DNA of 39,419 nt from Streptomyces sp. UW30 (GCF_008042075.1 NZ_RDBN01000037.1:191906-231324), one strand, 5' to 3'; numbered from the stretch's first letter, positions 16,077-25,140 are shown. The notes: a model not told the origin generated them from the sequence alone. Translations and numbers: made by a program.

Positions 16077-16262
16077 ATGCCCCGCCTTGGTGTCTATGCC
16101 TTGATCGTCTGTGTGCTCGCCGTGGCCGCGGCCGTGGTCTCCTTCGCGCAGGGCAACTTGCTGGGGATCGTGTGGGTGCTGCTGGCGGGACTGTCGTCCA
16201 ACATGACCTGGTACTACGTCAAGCGGGGCAGGGACGGGCGACGGGACTCCGCCGCGAGCTGA
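16077..16262 (+). CDS. Small two-helix membrane protein
   Basis: A 61-residue protein made of two hydrophobic helices (about residues 5-23 and 27-46) separated by a short Gly/Gln loop, and ending in the basic tail YYVKRGRDGRRDSAAS, which should face the cytoplasm. I do not recognise a family. GAAGGAG precedes the ATG at normal distance and directly follows a stable hairpin. The gene may be read with npdG or from its own promoter. It is convergent with the protease gene that ends at 16269. Confidence 0.75.
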   Translation: MPRLGVYALIVCVLAVAAAVVSFAQGNLLGIVWVLLAGLSSNMTWYYVKRGRDGRRDSAAS

Positions 16263-16268
16263 CCGCCG

Positions 16269-17069
16269 TCACGAGCCGATCGTGCAGAGCTCGTTCGAGT
16301 CCCGCCAGAAGCGGAACAGGTCGTAGCCGCAGTAGGTGTCGAAGTCGCTGATGCCGAGGCCGCGCAGGATCGTGTCGATCACGTCGAAGAATGCGCTGTT
16401 GACCGGGCCCAGCCACAGCAGCGCGAACACGAACAGCAGGCCGAACGGGGCGAACGGCTCCACCTGGCGCTTGATCTTGTGCGACAGCCAGGGCTCGATC
16501 ACGCCGTAGCCGTCCAGGCCCGGGACCGGCAGGAAGTTCAGGATCGCGGCCGTGACCTGGAGCAGCGCGAGGAAGGCGAGCGCGAAGCGGAAGTCCCTCG
16601 GGACACCGTCCAGCGCGTCCAGCCAGAACGGTGCGGTGCACACCACGGCGAACAGCACGTTGGTCAGCGGCCCCGCGGCCGAGATCAGACTGTGCCGCCA
16701 ACGGCCCCGGATCCGTCCGCGCTCGATGAAGACGGCGCCGCCCGGCAGGCCGATGCCGCCCATGATCACGAAGACGACCGGGAGCACGATGCTGAGCAGC
16801 GCGTGCGTGTACTTCAGCGGGTTGAGCGTGAGGTAGCCCTTCGCGCCGACCGAGATGTCGCCGCTGTGCAGGGCCGTACGCGCGTGTGCGTACTCGTGCA
16901 GACACAGCGACACGATCCAGGACGCCGTCACGAACAGGAACACGGCCAGGCCGGGCTGCTCGGCGAACCCGGTCCAGGTGGCCCAGCCCGTCACCGCGGT
17001 GACGGCCAGGATCCCGACGAAGACGGGGCTGATCCGCCGTTCGCTGCGGCGGCTGAGGGCGGTCGTCAT
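16269..17069 (-). CDS. Site-2 protease family (M50) zinc metalloprotease
   Basis: A 266-residue polytopic membrane protein. The zinc motif HEYAH (residues 58-62, HExxH type) sits at the end of a transmembrane helix, and the third metal ligand region NFLPVPGLDGYGV lies in a later helix, as in the bacterial M50B group of site-2 proteases. These proteases cleave membrane-spanning substrates, often anti-sigma factors. No PDZ or CBS domain is present, so it is the minimal form, and the substrate is unknown. ACAGGAG lies upstream of ATG 17069. The next gene upstream is on the other strand. Confidence 0.92.
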   Translation of the reverse strand: MTTALSRRSERRISPVFVGILAVTAVTGWATWTGFAEQPGLAVFLFVTASWIVSLCLHEYAHARTALHSGDISVGAKGYLTLNPLKYTHALLSIVLPVVFVIMGGIGLPGGAVFIERGRIRGRWRHSLISAAGPLTNVLFAVVCTAPFWLDALDGVPRDFRFALAFLALLQVTAAILNFLPVPGLDGYGVIEPWLSHKIKRQVEPFAPFGLLFVFALLWLGPVNSAFFDVIDTILRGLGISDFDTYCGYDLFRFWRDSNELCTIGS

Positions 17070-17182
17070 GTGGGGAGCTCCTGTGGGAAGGGACGGGACG
17101 GGACGGCGGGCCTGCCCGACCGTACCGGGCGCACCGGGAAAACGTCTCGCGGTGGGTGGCTGGTTCCAGGGAAGGTGGGGCC

Positions 17183-17857
17183 ATGGGGCTGTGGCATGTG
17201 TTCTACGCGGACTGGCAGATGGAGTGTTGCGGTACGCCGTTCAAGGTGGGCGACGAGGTGAGCTGGCCGTTGCTGTTCCAGACGTCCGAGGACGTGCTGG
17301 GCGGTGGCTGGCACGATCAGCTCACCAGGATCGCCGGACCGGTGGAGGACATGGCGGGGGACGACGAGGGCCCGGTTCGGGTCCTGCGCGAGGAGAACGG
17401 GCTGGTGGTGGCCCTGCGCGGGCATCCGCCCGACACCGCCGCCGACGAGGAGGCGGGCGCCGTGCGGCCGGGGGACCGGCTCCGCCTGGCCGGCCTCCTC
17501 ACGGCCGAGTTCCACGGCGACGCCCTGCCCGAAACGAGTGGCAGCATCCGGGCGATCCAGGTCCTGGAGCAGGGCTTCGCCGAGACACCGCCGGGTTCGT
17601 GGACGCGCGAGCCGGTCCCCGGGCAACGCTCGCTTCGCTCGGTGCGGGAGTGCCCGAAGTGGTTCGCGGATGCCGAGGCGGGCGTGCTGGTGACCCTGGA
17701 GGTGCCCGGCACGGACTCCCGGCTGTCGTACGCGGTACGCGAGGCCCGCGGCCTCCCGCACGAGAGCACGGCCCCCGGCGCCGAGGTGACGGGCCTGACC
17801 CCGGCCGCCCTGACCGAACTGCTGGAATCCCTGAGCACCGTCCCGGAACCGGGCTGA
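17183..17857 (+). CDS. DUF6578 domain-containing protein
   Basis: A 224-residue protein starting MGLWHVFYADWQMECCGTPF, a sequence typical of the Streptomyces family DUF6578, which is of unknown function. A Cys-Cys pair sits at residues 14-15, and the N-terminal half is predicted as a small beta-rich domain (VGDEVSWPLLF). No signal peptide or membrane segment is present. The preferred start is ATG 17183, with GGAAGG upstream; an in-frame start at 17156 lacks a ribosome binding site. It precedes the SARP-type regulator gene on the same strand by about 117 bp and could be co-transcribed with it, but the regulator has its own promoter-like -10. Confidence 0.8.
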   Translation: MGLWHVFYADWQMECCGTPFKVGDEVSWPLLFQTSEDVLGGGWHDQLTRIAGPVEDMAGDDEGPVRVLREENGLVVALRGHPPDTAADEEAGAVRPGDRLRLAGLLTAEFHGDALPETSGSIRAIQVLEQGFAETPPGSWTREPVPGQRSLRSVRECPKWFADAEAGVLVTLEVPGTDSRLSYAVREARGLPHESTAPGAEVTGLTPAALTELLESLSTVPEPG

Positions 17858-17974
17858 CGGCGCCCCATGTCCTCGCCACTGCCCGCAAGCGGGCTGCCAC
17901 CCCGCCTCACGTACTCGCCCGCCGCGCCCGCCAACCCTGTGACCGTCCCCGACCGACCAGAGACAATGGACCCC

Positions 17975-20900
17975 GTGCGCTATCGCATCCTCGGCACCAC
18001 CCAGGTACTTCGCCCCGACGGCCGCCCCGTTCCGGTCGGCGGGGCGCGGCTTCGCGCACTGCTGACCGTGCTGGCGCTGCGGGCCGGCCGGACCGTGCCC
18101 GCAGGGCTGCTGGTCGACGAGGTGTGGGGCAGCGAGCCGCCCGCCGACGCGACGGGCGCGCTCCAGGCACTGGTCGGACGGCTGCGGCGGGCCCTCGGGG
18201 CGGACGCGATCGTCTCGGCGGAGGGCGGATACCGGCTCGCCGCCGCGTCCGACGACATCGACCTGCACCGCTTCGAGCGGCTCGTCGGCGAGGGGACGCG
18301 CGCGTTGGCCGACGGCGACCCCGCCAAGGCGGCCGGCGTCCTGGACGACGCCCTCGCCCTGTGGCGCGGCCCCGCCCTCGCCGACCTCCCCGACCACACC
18401 GCCGAGGCGGCCCGCCAGGAGACCCGTCGCCTGGACGCCCTGCGCGCCCGCCACGGCGCCGCCCTCGCCCTCGGCCACGCCGAGCAGTCCCTGCCCGAGC
18501 TGACCGCCCTGTGCGACACCCACCCCCTGGACGAGCCCCTCCAGGCCCTGCGCCTGCGCGCCCTGCGCGACGCGGGCCGCACGGCCCAGGCGCTGGCCGG
18601 CTACGAGGACGTACGACGACTCCTGGCGAACCGGCTCGGCTCGGACCCGGGCCCGGAACTGCGGTCGCTGCACGGGGAGTTGCTCCGGCCGACGCAGGAC
18701 GGACGGGGGACCGGGCCGGGCGCGGGCGGCGGGAGCGGCGCCTCCCACCGCGGTGAGCACGGCCTCGGGGACGGCCGCGGCGTCGTCGACCGGCGCGAGC
18801 TCGGCCAGCCACACCCCGTCCGGCGCACCGCCGCGCACCCTCTCGGCGGCCTCCTGCGACAGCCGCGTCTTCCCGGCACCGCCGCCCGGCTGGTCACCCT
18901 GCTCGGCCCCGGCGGTGCCGGGAAGACGCGGCTGTCGCAGGAGGCCGCCGAGAGGGTGCGCGGCGGTGCGCCGGACGGGGTGTGGCTGGCCGAGCTCGCG
19001 CCGGTCGACGACGCCGCGGCCGTCCCCGAGGCCGTGCTCACCGCGGTCGGCGCCCGCGAGACCGTGCTGTACGGCGCCGGCGCCGAGGCCATGCGAGCCG
19101 GCAACGAACGGCACGACGACCCCGTGGAGCGGCTCGCCGAGCACTGCGGCAGGCGCCGCATGCTGCTGATCCTCGACAACTGCGAGCATGTCGTCGAGGC
19201 CGCCGCCCGGCTCGTCGAGGAGCTGCTGGAGCGCTGCCCGAACCTGACGGTGCTGGCCACCAGCCGCGAACCCCTCGGCGTACCCGGGGAGTTGCTGCGC
19301 CCCGTGGACCCGCTGCCCGAGCCGTTCGCGCTGCGACTGCTCGCCGACCGGGGCGCGGCCGCGCGACCGGGGTTCCGGATAGAGGACGACCCGGCGGGGT
19401 GCGCGGAGATCTGCCGGCGGCTCGACGGTCTGCCCCTCGCGATCGAGCTCGCCGCCGCCCGGCTGCGCATGCTGACCCCACGCCAGATCGCCGACCGGCT
19501 CGACGACCGCTTCCGGCTGCTCACCTCCGGCAGCCGCACCGTCCTGCCCCGCCAGCAGACGCTGCGCGCCGTCGTCGACTGGTCGTGGGAGCTGCTCGAC
19601 GAGGACGAACGGGAGGTGCTGCGGCGGCTGTCCGTCTTCGCGGGCGGCTGCGACCTCGCCGCCGCCGAGGCGGTGTGCGGGCCGTTCGCCCTGGAGGCGC
19701 TCGGCTCCCTCGTCGACAAGTCCCTCGTGGTGGCGGCGCCCCTGCCCGGAAAGGGCACCGACGGCGAGATGCGCTACCGGCTGCTGGAAACCGTCGCCGA
19801 GTACGCGGGCGAGCGGCTCGACGAGGCCGGGCAGCGGGCGCAGGCCGGACGCGCGCATCTGACGTACTACCGCGAACTCGCCCGCACCACCGACCCGTTG
19901 CTGCGCGGCCCCGGCCAGTTCGCCGCGATCGAGCGGCTGGAGCGCGAGTACGAGAACCTGCGCACCGCCCTGCGCCACGCCGTCGCCGGCCGCGAGGAGC
20001 AGGAGGCGATGTGCCTGATCCTGTCGCTGGCCTGGTACTGGCAGATGCGCGACCTGCGGATCGAGGCCCGCAACTGGTCACGTGAGGTCATGGCCCTCGG
20101 CCCCGACCCGTTCCCCGAGCCGCCGCTGCCCGCCGCCCCCGTGTGGGAGCGCTGCACGGCCGCCCCGCCGCCGTGGACCGGCGAGGTCCTCGCCGAGGCC
20201 CGGCGCGGCACCCACCTGGTCCATCTCGCCTGCATGGACACCGAGTTGGACGCCTGGCAGACCCCCGAGGCGCAGACGAAGCTGCGGTCCATCGCGGCCA
20301 CCTACGAGCCCGGCCAGCCGCAGACCTGCCGCGTCCCCGGCATGCTCTGGTTCTTCGGCGTCATGCTCTCCGGAGACGTGGAGCGGCTGCGGACGGTCGT
20401 CGACGCCACCGTCCGCACCTCGCGCGAGACACCCGGCTACGACTGGGAGCTCGCCTCCAGCCTCCAGTGGCGCGCCAACCTGTACTCCAACCGCGGCGAC
20501 TGGGCGGGCGACGCGACCCGGGACGCCGAGGAGTCGCTGGAGATCTACCGGCGCATCGGCGATCTGTGGGGCACCGCCGAGGCGCTCGCCGCGCGGGCCG
20601 AGTCCCATGAACGCAAGGGGCGCTACGACCTCGCGGGCGCCGACTACGAGGCGGCGATCGAGATCGCCGAGCGGCTCGGTGCCCGCGCGCAGGGCGAGGT
20701 GCTCAAGGCCCGGCTCGGCAGTGCGCTGCTGGAGGCCGGGGAGTCCGAGCGCGGCGAGCGGATGCTGCGTGACGTGATCGCGGGAGTGGACGGCGCGAGC
20801 AACGAGGCCATGCCCTTCGCGCGGCTCGCCATCGCCGGGTGGCTCTCGCTGACCGGCCGGACAGCCGAGGCGCGTGAGCAGATCGTGTTGCTGCGCGAAG

Positions 20901-21316
20901 ATTTCAAGATCGCCCACTTCATCATCTTCGACGCCTTCATCCTCGGCGGGGAGGCCTTCGTGGAGGCGGCCGACGGCTGCTACGAGGCATGCCTGGACAA
21001 GGTCCGCCTGGCCCTGGAACGGGCCGAGGACCCGCTGTCGCAGGCCATGGCCCCGTACATGCGCGCGATGTACCTGCACGTCGCCGCGCTCGCCCTCGCC
21101 GGCGTCGACGGCGGGAGCCGCGCCCGCGACGGAGCCCGCTGTCTCGCCGCGGGCGACGTGATGCTGCCGGCCAGTCATGCCCCGACGACGATGGAGCGCG
21201 AGACACACGCCCAGGCCGCGCGGGCGCTGCGGGCGGCACTGGGCGACGAGGGCTTCGAGACGGCGTACGCCGAGGGCGGCGGGCTCTCCCCCCGGGAGGC
21301 CGCCGCCCTGGTCTGA
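17975..21316 (+). CDS. AfsR/SARP-type transcriptional regulator with internal inverted repeat
   Basis: About 1113 residues. Residues 1-90 form a winged-helix DNA-binding domain (YRILGTTQVLRPDGRPVPVG), residues 90-245 the BTAD domain, then an NB-ARC/AAA ATPase with P-loop GPGGAGKT at 311-318 and Walker B LLILDNCEH, and a long TPR-like C-terminal half. Large SARPs of this design activate secondary-metabolite or developmental genes. The linker and the first part of the ATPase domain (usually an FVGRE-containing segment) are missing and replaced by residues about 258-304, encoded by a perfect inverted copy of the P-loop region (18747-18884). The frame stays open. GTG 17975 has GACAAT 7 nt upstream and no RBS; ATG 17966 is the alternative. 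Function may be impaired, or the stretch may be an assembly error. Confidence 0.85.
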   Translation: MRYRILGTTQVLRPDGRPVPVGGARLRALLTVLALRAGRTVPAGLLVDEVWGSEPPADATGALQALVGRLRRALGADAIVSAEGGYRLAAASDDIDLHRFERLVGEGTRALADGDPAKAAGVLDDALALWRGPALADLPDHTAEAARQETRRLDALRARHGAALALGHAEQSLPELTALCDTHPLDEPLQALRLRALRDAGRTAQALAGYEDVRRLLANRLGSDPGPELRSLHGELLRPTQDGRGTGPGAGGGSGASHRGEHGLGDGRGVVDRRELGQPHPVRRTAAHPLGGLLRQPRLPGTAARLVTLLGPGGAGKTRLSQEAAERVRGGAPDGVWLAELAPVDDAAAVPEAVLTAVGARETVLYGAGAEAMRAGNERHDDPVERLAEHCGRRRMLLILDNCEHVVEAAARLVEELLERCPNLTVLATSREPLGVPGELLRPVDPLPEPFALRLLADRGAAARPGFRIEDDPAGCAEICRRLDGLPLAIELAAARLRMLTPRQIADRLDDRFRLLTSGSRTVLPRQQTLRAVVDWSWELLDEDEREVLRRLSVFAGGCDLAAAEAVCGPFALEALGSLVDKSLVVAAPLPGKGTDGEMRYRLLETVAEYAGERLDEAGQRAQAGRAHLTYYRELARTTDPLLRGPGQFAAIERLEREYENLRTALRHAVAGREEQEAMCLILSLAWYWQMRDLRIEARNWSREVMALGPDPFPEPPLPAAPVWERCTAAPPPWTGEVLAEARRGTHLVHLACMDTELDAWQTPEAQTKLRSIAATYEPGQPQTCRVPGMLWFFGVMLSGDVERLRTVVDATVRTSRETPGYDWELASSLQWRANLYSNRGDWAGDATRDAEESLEIYRRIGDLWGTAEALAARAESHERKGRYDLAGADYEAAIEIAERLGARAQGEVLKARLGSALLEAGESERGERMLRDVIAGVDGASNEAMPFARLAIAGWLSLTGRTAEAREQIVLLREDFKIAHFIIFDAFILGGEAFVEAADGCYEACLDKVRLALERAEDPLSQAMAPYMRAMYLHVAALALAGVDGGSRARDGARCLAAGDVMLPASHAPTTMERETHAQAARALRAALGDEGFETAYAEGGGLSPREAAALV
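18747..18884 (+). repeat. Left arm of perfect 138-bp inverted repeat
   Basis: The exact reverse complement of 18910-19047, with 25 bp between the arms (18885-18909). I compared the two arms base by base and found no mismatch. The arm lies where the linker and start of the ATPase domain should be encoded, and in this orientation it is antisense to the P-loop coding region. Confidence 0.95.
18910..19047 (-). repeat. Right arm of perfect 138-bp inverted repeat
   Basis: The native-looking arm: in sense orientation it encodes the P-loop and downstream residues (GGAGKTRLSQEAAERVRGG and following), as expected for the family. Homology stops at 19047/19048 and at 18909/18910, where the flanks no longer match. 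Confidence 0.95.
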
Positions 21317-21340
21317 CGCGATCACGCGGCGCCCGACGCG

Positions 21341-22165
21341 TCAGCTCTTCGTACGGAACTTGTGGATGGCCACCGGCGCCATGACCGCGGTGATGGCCAC
21401 CGACCAGCCGAGCGTCACCCACAGGTCGTGCGCGACCGGCCCGCCCACCATCAGTCCGCGCGAGGCGTCCGCGAGGGTGGACAGCGGGTTGTAGTCGGTG
21501 AAGCCCTGGAGCCAGCCCGGCATCGAGCCCGTCGGCGCGAAGATCGACGAGCCGAACTGGAGCGGGAACAGCACCAGGAAGCCCATCGCCTGCACGGACT
21601 GCGCGCTCTTCATGATCACGCCGAGGGTGAGGAACACCCACATGATCGACGACGCGAACGCCGTCGACAGGGCCACGGTCGCGAACAGGCCGGGCCAGCT
21701 CGTGATGTCGAACCCGACCAGGACCGCGACGATCATCAGTACGGCGGTGGCGAACAGCATCCGCAGCAGTTCCACCGAGATCTTCGCGAAGAGCACCGAG
21801 CCGCGCCCGATGGGCAGGGACCGGAAACGGTCCATGACACCGGAGTTGAAGTCCTGGCTGAACCCGGTGCCGACGCCCTGGGAGAGCGTCATGCTCATCA
21901 TCGCGATCATGCCGGGGATCACGTACTGCACGTACTGGTCCTGACCGCCGCCCAGCGCCTGCCCGATCGAGCCGCCGAAGACGAACACGAACAGCAGGGT
22001 GAAGATGACCGGCATCAGCAGCGCGTCGGCCATGGACTCCGGGTCCTGCCGGATCCACAGCAGATTGCGGCGCACGAGCGCACCGGTGTGCCGCAGGTGC
22101 CCGCGCAGCGTGATGCGGGCGTCGTCGGTGGTGCGGGGTTCGGTGGTGACGGTGGCGGCGCTCAT
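21341..22165 (-). CDS. ABC-2 type permease of a DrrB-like exporter
   Basis: A 274-residue membrane protein with six hydrophobic segments and the conserved DrrB/ABC-2 features MADALLMPVIFTLLFVFVFGG, FNSGVMDRFRSLPIGRGSVL and FPLQFGSSIFAPTGSMPGWLQ. It forms the channel of an exporter for antibiotic-like or lipid substrates. Its ATG (22165) overlaps the stop of the ATPase gene in ATGA, so the two subunits are translationally coupled. It is convergent with the SARP gene, only 24 bp apart, and no clear terminator lies between them. Confidence 0.93.
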   Translation of the reverse strand: MSAATVTTEPRTTDDARITLRGHLRHTGALVRRNLLWIRQDPESMADALLMPVIFTLLFVFVFGGSIGQALGGGQDQYVQYVIPGMIAMMSMTLSQGVGTGFSQDFNSGVMDRFRSLPIGRGSVLFAKISVELLRMLFATAVLMIVAVLVGFDITSWPGLFATVALSTAFASSIMWVFLTLGVIMKSAQSVQAMGFLVLFPLQFGSSIFAPTGSMPGWLQGFTDYNPLSTLADASRGLMVGGPVAHDLWVTLGWSVAITAVMAPVAIHKFRTKS

Positions 22166-23187
22166 ACGGCGACCTCCTCGCGGTCGTCGGTGGGCACGGT
22201 GTCCTGCGGGGCGCTGGCGCGGTGGCCGGTGAGGGACATGAACACCTCGTCCAGGCTGGGCAGTTCGGTGGTGATGGAGGCGAGCGTGACGCCGCGCGCG
22301 GTGATGGCGCCGACGACGGCGGTCAGCTGCTCGTCGCTGAGGATCGGGACCAGGAGGGTGCCGGAGGCGGTGTCCACGGTGGTGGCCGCGAGCCCGGTGA
22401 TGCCGAGGTCGTCGAGATACCCGGCGAGCGGGCGCAGTTGCAGGGCGTCGACCGGGCGGACCCTGAGCGTGCGCCCGCCGACCTTGGCCTTGAGCTCCTC
22501 GATGCCGCCGCCCGCGACGACCTTGCCCCGGTCGACGACGGTCAGCTCGGAGGCGAGCTGCTCGGCCTCCTCCATGTACTGCGTGGTCAGCAGCACGGTC
22601 ACACCGTCCCCGACCATGGCCTTGACCTCGTCCCACACCTCGTTGCGGGTGCGCGGGTCGAGCCCTGTGGTCGGCTCGTCGAGGAACAGCACGTTCGGCC
22701 GTCCGATCATGGAGGCGGCCAGGTCGAGGCGGCGCCGCATTCCACCGGAGTAGGTGGAGGCCGGCCGCTTCGCCGCCTCGGTCAGCGAGAACCGCTCCAG
22801 CAGCTCGTCGGCACGTGTGCGTGCCTCCTTGCGGGGCAGATCCAGCAGCCGCCCGATCAGATACAGGTTCTCCCACCCGGGGAGCTTCTCGTCCACGGAG
22901 GCGTACTGCCCGGTCAGCCCGATCACGCGGCGCAGCTGCCGAGGCTGGCGCACCACGTCGTATCCGGCGACGGTCGCCTGCCCGGCGTCCGGCGCCAGCA
23001 GTGTCGACAGGATCCGCACCAGGGTGGTCTTGCCCGCCCCGTTCGGTCCCAGCACCCCCATGACGGTGCCCTCACGTACGTCCAGGTCCACACCGTCCAG
23101 AGCCTTGGTCTCGCCGTAGTGCTTGACCAACCCCCGCACGGAGACGGCGCTGCTCACGCCGCCCGGCTTGTTGTCGATTCGCTTCAT
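22162..23187 (-). CDS. DrrA-like ABC transporter ATP-binding protein
   Basis: A 341-residue ATPase with Walker A GPNGAGKT, signature YSGGMRRRLDLA and Walker B LFLDEPTTGLDP, followed by the C-terminal extension typical of daunorubicin-resistance (DrrA) ATPases (PSLDEVFMSLTGH). It energises the DrrB-like permease downstream. The frame stays open for another 590 bp upstream through a repeat region, but recognisable homology begins at MKRIDNKPGG, so ATG 23187 is the likely start; GTG 23157 is the alternative. Neither has a good ribosome binding site. Substrate unknown. Confidence 0.93.
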   Translation of the reverse strand: MKRIDNKPGGVSSAVSVRGLVKHYGETKALDGVDLDVREGTVMGVLGPNGAGKTTLVRILSTLLAPDAGQATVAGYDVVRQPRQLRRVIGLTGQYASVDEKLPGWENLYLIGRLLDLPRKEARTRADELLERFSLTEAAKRPASTYSGGMRRRLDLAASMIGRPNVLFLDEPTTGLDPRTRNEVWDEVKAMVGDGVTVLLTTQYMEEAEQLASELTVVDRGKVVAGGGIEELKAKVGGRTLRVRPVDALQLRPLAGYLDDLGITGLAATTVDTASGTLLVPILSDEQLTAVVGAITARGVTLASITTELPSLDEVFMSLTGHRASAPQDTVPTDDREEVAV

Positions 23188-23280
23188 GGGGACGACGGTG
23201 CCACCCCACACCGACAAAACACCGACAGTCCACCGACACCGCCGCCAAGAGGCCACCAACAGCAGCGACGGGGCCACGGA

Positions 23281-23760
23281 CGGGCGTGCGCAGTGCCTGC
23301 GCTGCGCGCCGTGCCTGCGCCGCGCCTGCGCTGTGCCGTCGGGCCTGCGCCGTGCCGTCGGGCCTGCGCTTTGCCGAGGACCGCGCGTGCCGCCTGGGCC
23401 GCTGCTTGTCGACGGGCTTGCGCGATTCCGGCGGGCCTGTGCCCTGTCGCCTGGGCCGCGGTCTGCCGACGGGCCCGATTTGTTGACCGGCCCGCGGCCT
23501 GCGGACGGTCCTGCAACTTGTCGACGGGCCCGCGACCAGCCGCCTGGGCCGCTGCCTGTCGACGGGCCCGCACGCTCCCGGCGTGCCTGCGACCGGCCGC
23601 CAGGGCCGCAGCCTGCCGACGGGCCCGAGACCTGTCGATGGTCCCGAAACTTGTCGGCGGACCTGCTCCCTCCCGCGAAGCCGCGACCTGCCGAGGGCCC
23701 CCAATGTGCCGACAGACCTGCAAGCTGCCGCCGGCCGCGCCCCGCCGCCGGGTCCGTGCC
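23281..23760. repeat. Degenerate GC-rich tandem repeats (57-bp period, 18-19-bp sub-units)
   Basis: The core CGCCTGGGCC (with one substitution in the last copy) recurs at 23391, 23448, 23541 and 23598, i.e. spaced 57, 93 and 57 bp; within this, shorter units resembling TGTCGACGGGCCCGC recur every 18-19 bp from about 23330 to 23740. Because the period is divisible by three, all frames read through as low-complexity repeats; on the minus strand the pattern is RRxxAGPSxGxGPGG. No convincing gene, start or homology is visible. The rest of the 23188-23866 gap holds only GC-rich flanking sequence. The repeats lie directly upstream of drrA. Confidence 0.85.
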
Positions 23761-23866
23761 CCATGCGCAGGCCCTCAACTCGCCGCCGGGGCCGTGCCCT
23801 ACCCACCGGCCCCCAACCCGCCTCCAGCCCTCTGCGCCGCAGGCACCCCGCCGACAACAAACACCA

Positions 23867-23896
23867 AGGGGCGCCCGGTGATCACCGGGCGCCCCT
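23867..23896 (-). terminator. Perfect 30-bp palindrome, terminator of the MFS gene
   Basis: A 15+15 bp perfect palindrome without a loop, 20 bp after the MFS stop at 23917. On the minus strand it is followed by TTGGTGTTTGTTG, a T-rich tract, so it should end MFS transcripts before they run into the repeat region. Confidence 0.85.
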
Positions 23897-23916
23897 CACC
23901 GCAGGACCCGCGAAGG

Positions 23917-25140
23917 TCAGTGCTGGACCGTTTCTGGCTGCTGTGGGACGTGTCCCGCGACCAGGTGTTCTCGCACGGTCCGCGGAGCGACCCGGCGCCG
24001 GTCCACCGCGTACGCGGTGCCCGCGACCCCGAGTCCGAGCACGGCCAGCGCCGCGCCCGCCAGGGCAGGGGAGGTGACTCCGAAGCCGGCCGCGAGGGCG
24101 AGGCCGCCGATCCAGGCGCCGCCCGCGTTCGCGAGGTTGAAGGCCGCCTGGTTGGCCGAGGAGGCCAGGGACGGGGCCGACGACGCCTTCTCCATCACCA
24201 TCAGGTTGAGCGGGGAGCCGGTCACGAAGGCCGCCATGCCGAGCAGCATCACCGCCAGGGCCGCGCTCCACGCCGTGGACATCAGGAGCGGGAACAGGGC
24301 CAGCACCGCGGCCAGGGAGAGCAGCCCCCCGAAGAGCGTCCGCCGCATGGCGTGATCCGCCAGCCGTCCGCCCAACAGGTTGCCGATCGTCGCGCCCACG
24401 CCGAACAGCGCGAGCAGCAGCGTCACGCTGGCGTCGGCGTACCCGGCGGAGTCGGTCAGCATCGGCGTGATGTAGCTGTACGCGGCGAACAGCGCGCCGA
24501 AGCCCGCCACCGTCGTGCCGAGCGCCAGCCACACCGGGACCGAGCGCAGGGCGGCCAGCTCGCCGCGCAGGCCTGCGGCCGGAGCCGCGTGCGCCGCGCC
24601 GCGCGGTATCAGCAGCGCCAGCGACACGATCGCCGCGAGGCCGATCACGCTCACGCCGAGGAACGTGGCCCGCCAGCCGAGGTGCTGCCCCAGGAGCGTG
24701 CCCACCGGCACACCCGCGATGTTGGCGACCGTGAGGCCCAGGAACATCAGCGACACGGAGCGGGCCTTGCGCTCCGGTGCGACCATGCTCGTCGCCACGA
24801 CCGCGCCGACGCCGAAGAACGCGCCGTGCGGCAGGCCGCTCAGGAAGCGGGCGGCCATCAGCCAGTGGTAGTCGGGGGCGAGGGCGGACAACGCGTTGCC
24901 CGCGACGAACAGGGCCATCAGACCGATCAGGACCGTGCGGCGGGGCATACGTGCCGTGAGCGCCGCCAGCAGCGGGGCGCCGATCACGACACCGAGCGCG
25001 TACGCCGAGACCAGATGCCCGGCGGTGGGGATCGAGATGTGCAGGTCGTTCGCGACTTCGGGCAGCAGGCCCATCATCACGAACTCGGTCGTGCCGATAC
25101 CGAAGGCGCCTACGGCGAGGGCGAGCAGGGCCAGTGGCAT
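23917..25140 (-). CDS. DHA1-family MFS exporter, AraJ/YdhP-like
   Basis: A 407-residue transporter with 12 predicted helices. The start LALLALAVGAFGIGTTEFVMMGLLPEVA and the loop ARMPRRTVLIGLMALFVAGN are typical of the AraJ/YdhP and chloramphenicol-exporter side of DHA1. The substrate cannot be read from the sequence. ATG 25140 is chosen because AAAGGCA precedes it and the first helix begins immediately. GTTCCGT and ACGGAAC (25176-25182, 25200-25206) form an inverted repeat in the promoter region, a possible regulator site. A strong terminator follows the gene. Confidence 0.92.
   Translation of the reverse strand: MPLALLALAVGAFGIGTTEFVMMGLLPEVANDLHISIPTAGHLVSAYALGVVIGAPLLAALTARMPRRTVLIGLMALFVAGNALSALAPDYHWLMAARFLSGLPHGAFFGVGAVVATSMVAPERKARSVSLMFLGLTVANIAGVPVGTLLGQHLGWRATFLGVSVIGLAAIVSLALLIPRGAAHAAPAAGLRGELAALRSVPVWLALGTTVAGFGALFAAYSYITPMLTDSAGYADASVTLLLALFGVGATIGNLLGGRLADHAMRRTLFGGLLSLAAVLALFPLLMSTAWSAALAVMLLGMAAFVTGSPLNLMVMEKASSAPSLASSANQAAFNLANAGGAWIGGLALAAGFGVTSPALAGAALAVLGLGVAGTAYAVDRRRVAPRTVREHLVAGHVPQQPETVQH

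Noticed and set aside
17066..19978. A 970-residue minus-strand frame containing GGAGKTRLSQEAAERV and resembling a P-loop ATPase
   Set aside because: It is antisense to the SARP gene; the P-loop-like text arises because the inverted repeat places a copy of the ATPase coding sequence on the minus strand.
23281..23760. CRISPR array
   Set aside because: The repeated units are contiguous and degenerate; there are no unique spacers and no cas genes.
22162..23778. N-terminal extension of the DrrA-like ATPase through the repeat region
   Set aside because: Homology starts only at 23187, and the upstream frame consists of low-complexity repeats without a ribosome binding site.
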